Positions 14,170 to 17,179 of a stretch of 17,179 bases of DNA are shown in pieces. Numbering within the stretch: the first letter of the stretch is position 1; each line of letters starts with the position of its first letter. The DNA comes from Acidobacteriaceae bacterium (GTDB taxonomy: Bacteria; Acidobacteriota; Terriglobia; Terriglobales; Acidobacteriaceae). The stretch lies in contig PLHN01000087.1 in NCBI GenBank assembly GCA_003139975.1, forward strand, positions 1-17,179. Reading direction: 5' to 3'. A program made the translations under genes and the position numbers. Below the pieces are notes generated by a model, which worked only from the letters and a program-made list of their open reading frames with translations, did no database searches and was not told where the DNA came from.

Positions 14170-16296
14170 GTGGCAGCGATGCGACGGATTCTCACACTAA
14201 TCTCGGTGGGCGCGATTTGTCTTCTCGTCGCTTGCGGCAGCAGTTCCTCTCATACCACAACGCAGACCGCCGTCACGATTACCGTGACGCCGCCGGCCAC
14301 GACGAGCATTCCCGCCGCCAACACCACAGGGCTTACGTTCACGGCCACCGTCACGAACGACCCGGGCAATTACGGAGTGGACTGGGCGATCACGTGCCCG
14401 AGCACCTTTCCCGCCGGTTGCGGCACTCTGAATATTCCCTCCATGCACTCCGCTAGCCCTTCGACAGTTACCTATCTTCCACCCGCGGATTTTGCGGCCG
14501 GCACTCTGACTGTCAACGTCACCGCATTCGCCACCGCCGATCACACCCAGAATCAAACCACTGCACTTACTATCACCTCCTACGCCAACGTGCTCAATGG
14601 CGGCACTCCTGCCAACTACGTCCTCCAAGTCCAGGGCAGCGACTCCAACGGCGCTCCCTATCAGATAGCAGGCGTGTTTACTTTTGACAGCAACCCCACC
14701 GACGCCTCCTACGGCACCATAACCGCCGGCGAGCAGACGCTGAACACCATGAGCGGCTTTTCGGCATCGTACAACGTCCAGCAAGGTTCCGGCAGCCTGC
14801 CCAGCACCTATTTCGTTGGCCCGGACGGACGCGGAAGCATTACCCTCAATGTTCAGCCAATCAGTAGCAGCGGCAACCCCATTCAGGAAACCTTTAGCCT
14901 TGTAGTAATCTCCAGTTCCAAGGCGCTAATCGCCGAATTGGATTCAAACTCCGCAGCCGGCACCTTGGAACTGCAGACCGCCGCCGCGCTCACGCTGCCT
15001 GCCTCTTACGCCTTCGTCGCCAGCGGTGTGGATTCCGGCCAGAATTTGTTGGCGGATAAGAACGGCCCAATGCCGATCGCCTTCGGGGGTGTTCTCAACA
15101 TTGATTCGTCGGGCGACATCTCGCTCGCCGGCAGCGTCGCAGATGAGGACTACAACAAAGAGCTGATCAGCTGTCCGGCAAACAACGCAATTACGGGAAG
15201 CGTGTTGCAGGCCGACTCTTTTGGTCGTGTCTTGATTGATCTCATTGGGCAGTCAAGCTGTCTTGATTCCAACGGGAACCCCGCGACGTTTGATCCCACT
15301 CAACTCTACGGCTACATCGTTGACGCCAACCACATTCGGCTCGTCGAGAATGACGACCTCGACGGCACGAGCGGCTTCTTGACTGGTGGACTCGCGATCG
15401 CGCAGGGCTCAACAGCCGGCACATTCACCAACGCTTCATTCTCTGGCCCGTTCGTATTCGGTATCCTTGGTGCGAATATCCCAACCACCAGCACCGGGAC
15501 CCTGGTGCCTTCTTCATTGACATCCGCCGGTGTTGTAACCGCCGATGGCAGCGGAGGTCTCAGCGGTTACACCGATACTTTCTTGCAATTTGACAGTGCG
15601 GGCAGCCCCGCCCAGGTGAGTTCTCCATTTAGCAACGGGAATTATCAGACCGACGCATTAGGCCGCGTCGCTTGGACAAATTTGGTATTCAACGTAGGTT
15701 CCTTTAAGCCGGATTTCATCACCTACCTTAACGGCGATGGAACACCACTTGTCCTTTACGGCGAAACCAACGGGAGTTACGGGAGCGTCGGGGCCGGAAT
15801 CGCCTATCCCCAGGCAGCCCCACCTCTTGCCTTCGGCAACCCGGAAAACTACGGCGTCAGCTTCACGCTGCAGAATGGAGGCGAAGACGACGGCACCGGC
15901 CAGATGACCTCGTCTTATAACGGAACGACGATAGTCTTGAACGGCGCGGCGGATGACCTCGACGGTAATGAGTTCCCAGGAAGCGGGACGCCGATCACCC
16001 TCAGCGAGACTTTTGCGCAGCAGGAGAACATCGCCGGCGCAATCATGGGAACTTTCCTCAGCGGCAACGGGGGCGGCTATGTGAACTATTATCTGGTCGA
16101 CGATAACCACGGCTTTTTGATCGAAACTGACCTGACCACCTCGTCACAAGTTGCCCTGGGCTACTTTGCCCAGACCTGCGATGTCACGAGCGCGACCGCC
16201 TGCCAGACGGCCGCTGCCAGGTCTTCCAGAAGGCAGGCATCGAAAGGGCGAGGCTCCCGCCGCCTGCGGAACAACTCTGCAACGCCTTGGCATTGA
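14170..16296 (+). CDS. Lipoprotein with Ig-like domain and repeated beta modules
   Basis: A 708-residue lipoprotein. Residues 5-21 are the signal (RRILTLISVGAICLLVA) with lipobox L-V-A-C and lipidated C22, then Ser/Thr-rich spacers. Residues 33-137 are an Ig-like domain of the style VTITVTPP...FTATVTNDPGNYGVDW. About four related beta modules follow, starting near 150, 280, 426 and 561, each opening Y-x-F/L-x-x-x-G and continuing with GV-T-DG-G-I-G. Two of them carry the recurrent DxNH element (YIVDANHIRLVE at 382-393 and YLVDDNHGFLIE at 641-652). The protein ends in an unusual Arg-rich tail (684-708). Its role is unknown, probably outer-membrane surface, co-expressed with the receptor and the first lipoprotein because the strand is the same and no terminator intervenes. 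A 98-residue longer frame back to 13876 overlaps the first lipoprotein and is rejected. Confidence 0.8.
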   Translation: MAAMRRILTLISVGAICLLVACGSSSSHTTTQTAVTITVTPPATTSIPAANTTGLTFTATVTNDPGNYGVDWAITCPSTFPAGCGTLNIPSMHSASPSTVTYLPPADFAAGTLTVNVTAFATADHTQNQTTALTITSYANVLNGGTPANYVLQVQGSDSNGAPYQIAGVFTFDSNPTDASYGTITAGEQTLNTMSGFSASYNVQQGSGSLPSTYFVGPDGRGSITLNVQPISSSGNPIQETFSLVVISSSKALIAELDSNSAAGTLELQTAAALTLPASYAFVASGVDSGQNLLADKNGPMPIAFGGVLNIDSSGDISLAGSVADEDYNKELISCPANNAITGSVLQADSFGRVLIDLIGQSSCLDSNGNPATFDPTQLYGYIVDANHIRLVENDDLDGTSGFLTGGLAIAQGSTAGTFTNASFSGPFVFGILGANIPTTSTGTLVPSSLTSAGVVTADGSGGLSGYTDTFLQFDSAGSPAQVSSPFSNGNYQTDALGRVAWTNLVFNVGSFKPDFITYLNGDGTPLVLYGETNGSYGSVGAGIAYPQAAPPLAFGNPENYGVSFTLQNGGEDDGTGQMTSSYNGTTIVLNGAADDLDGNEFPGSGTPITLSETFAQQENIAGAIMGTFLSGNGGGYVNYYLVDDNHGFLIETDLTTSSQVALGYFAQTCDVTSATACQTAAARSSRRQASKGRGSRRLRNNSATPWH

Positions 16297-16347
16297 GGTG
16301 GTACGGCCCTTGGCCCTGAGTCTTAGCCGCGTCAGCCCGACTGGAAA

Positions 16348-16385
16348 TTAACCCTCCTTTAACAGGAGCGCAACATTACTGCAAC
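16348..16385 (+). promoter_or_regulatory. Candidate Pho-box array upstream of the response regulator
   Basis: TTAAC at 16348 and 16359 is followed at the same 11-bp step by GCAAC at 16370 and again at 16381, so four half-sites (NNAAC) run in phase on one helix face. Two tandem 22-bp boxes is a common PhoB/PhoP arrangement. It lies about 70-108 bp before ATG 16456, in the 159-nt gap after the second lipoprotein. I see no convincing -10; TTATTT near 16412 is a weak option. The site suggests autoregulation of the response-regulator gene. Confidence 0.55.
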
Positions 16386-16455
16386 ACTTCCCCGCTACTG
16401 TGCGACTGAGACTTATTTTCAACCAAGACAGCGAGAAGGACTCTTGTTTCGGCCC

Positions 16456-17179
16456 ATGCCCTCTTTGGAGTCGACGCCTTATCCACGGTATCCGGAGTTG
16501 ATCTATGTCGTCGAAGACGACATCGATGTCTCGCGCCTGATCGAGCACAACCTCCGCACTGCCGGATACGAAGTTTCGACATTCTTCTCGGGCGCGCCCG
16601 TGGTTCCATCCGCCGCCTTAGTCCCACCTTCACTCTTCCTGCTCGATATCATGCTGCCCGGTATCAGCGGGATTGACCTCTGCCGCCAGATTCGACAGCA
16701 CGATCAGCTGGCGAAGACGCCGGTCATTTTCCTCTCCGCTCGCACGCAGGAACCAGACCGGTTGCAAGCGTTCGACGCCGGTGGCGACGGTTACATCACC
16801 AAGCCCTTCAGTCCGCGTGAATTGATCGCGCGCGTGCGCAACGTCCTTCGCACGCCGGCGGAAGCGCCGAATCGCGAACTGATTCAGGTAGGGGAGTTGG
16901 AGATTGACATCGCTTCGATGAGCGTCCGCGTCCAGGGCAAGACCGTGCCGACCACGGTGCGCGAGTTCCGGCTTCTAGAATATCTTGCCCGCCACCGTGG
17001 ACGAGTGTTCACCCGGGATCAGCTTCTTGACGCCGTTTGGAAGGAAGGTTCGTTCGTCACACTGCGGTCGATTGATGTATTCGTGCGCCGTTTGCGCGAA
17101 AAAATCGAACGCGATCCGCGCCATCCGCGCTATCTGAAGACGCTGCGCGGAATCGGCTACCGCTTCGAAGCCGGACGCT
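16456..17179 (+). CDS. OmpR/PhoB-type response regulator, 3' end outside window
   Basis: At least 241 residues, still open at the window end; the winged helix looks nearly complete. The receiver domain has the acidic pair D21-D22 (VVEDD), phospho-acceptor D64 (LLDIMLPG), S94 (VIFLSAR) and K116 (ITKPFSP). A Trans_reg_C DNA-binding domain follows from about 141, with TVREFRLLEYLARHRGRVFT and VDVFVRRLREKIE-type recognition-helix sequence (IDVFVRRLREKIE), ending GIGYRFEAG. A histidine kinase should phosphorylate it and it should bind tandem direct repeats. PhoB, PhoP or another OmpR-type regulator are all possible; the 11-bp-spaced repeats in its own promoter favour PhoB-like. The ATG at 16456 is 15 nt from AAGGA (16436-16440); the in-frame TTG 16444 is closer but at only 3 nt, so the start may be slightly off. 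The 14 residues before the receiver are a short extension. Confidence 0.88.
   Translation, partial: MPSLESTPYPRYPELIYVVEDDIDVSRLIEHNLRTAGYEVSTFFSGAPVVPSAALVPPSLFLLDIMLPGISGIDLCRQIRQHDQLAKTPVIFLSARTQEPDRLQAFDAGGDGYITKPFSPRELIARVRNVLRTPAEAPNRELIQVGELEIDIASMSVRVQGKTVPTTVREFRLLEYLARHRGRVFTRDQLLDAVWKEGSFVTLRSIDVFVRRLREKIERDPRHPRYLKTLRGIGYRFEAGR

Noticed and set aside
1..17179. Search by eye for CRISPR arrays, tRNAs, rRNA, transposases and attachment sites
   Set aside because: No spaced identical repeats, cloverleaf-like sequence, transposase motifs or terminal inverted repeats were seen.

Overview
The window looks like a chromosomal segment from a soil-type Acidobacteriota, probably Terriglobia. 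This is inferred from protein style, not from a database search. The pointers are a roughly 1500-residue Oar-like TonB-dependent receptor with N-terminal CarboxypepD_reg domains, large lipoproteins built from ASH-like (choice-of-anchor-D type) and Ig-like beta modules, a DUF3467 protein and fairly GC-rich DNA. I found no tRNA, rRNA, CRISPR array, integrase or insertion sequence.

Layout. At 1-1538 (+ strand) lies the end of a molybdate ABC transporter: the 3' part of modB, then modC. It runs tail-to-tail, with a 19-bp overlap, into a minus-strand block: a GT39-like membrane glycosyltransferase (1520-3154), a DUF3467 protein whose stop overlaps the glycosyltransferase start (3154-3447), an exported alpha/beta-hydrolase-fold protein (3603-4628), and a large exported PstS-superfamily binding protein (4802-6646) that has its own strong terminator. 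A 440-bp divergent control region (6647-7086) separates this from a plus-strand block: the TonB receptor (7087-11601), a lipoprotein 13 nt behind it (11615-14068), a second lipoprotein (14170-16296), and an OmpR/PhoB-type response regulator cut by the window end (16456-17179).

The most interesting signal is regulatory. The 5-mer TTAAC occurs as direct repeats with exactly 11-bp periodicity (TTAAC-N6-TTAAC) in front of the TonB receptor (6991) and in front of the response regulator (16348, where the period continues with two degenerate copies). A one-mismatch copy (GTAAC-N6-TTAAC) lies on the minus strand facing the PstS-like gene (6846-6861). An 11-bp direct repeat is the geometry of PhoB/PhoP sites, and the TTAAC core resembles the Bacillus PhoP half-site more than the E. 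coli TGTCA core. I infer that the response regulator is PhoB-like, regulates itself, and drives a divergent regulon of a periplasmic phosphate-type binding protein, an outer-membrane TonB receptor and two surface lipoproteins. That would be a candidate phosphate-starvation module acting at the outer membrane. The genes are visible in the sequence. The phosphate link rests on the PstS-like fold, the regulator family and the box geometry, and is unproven.
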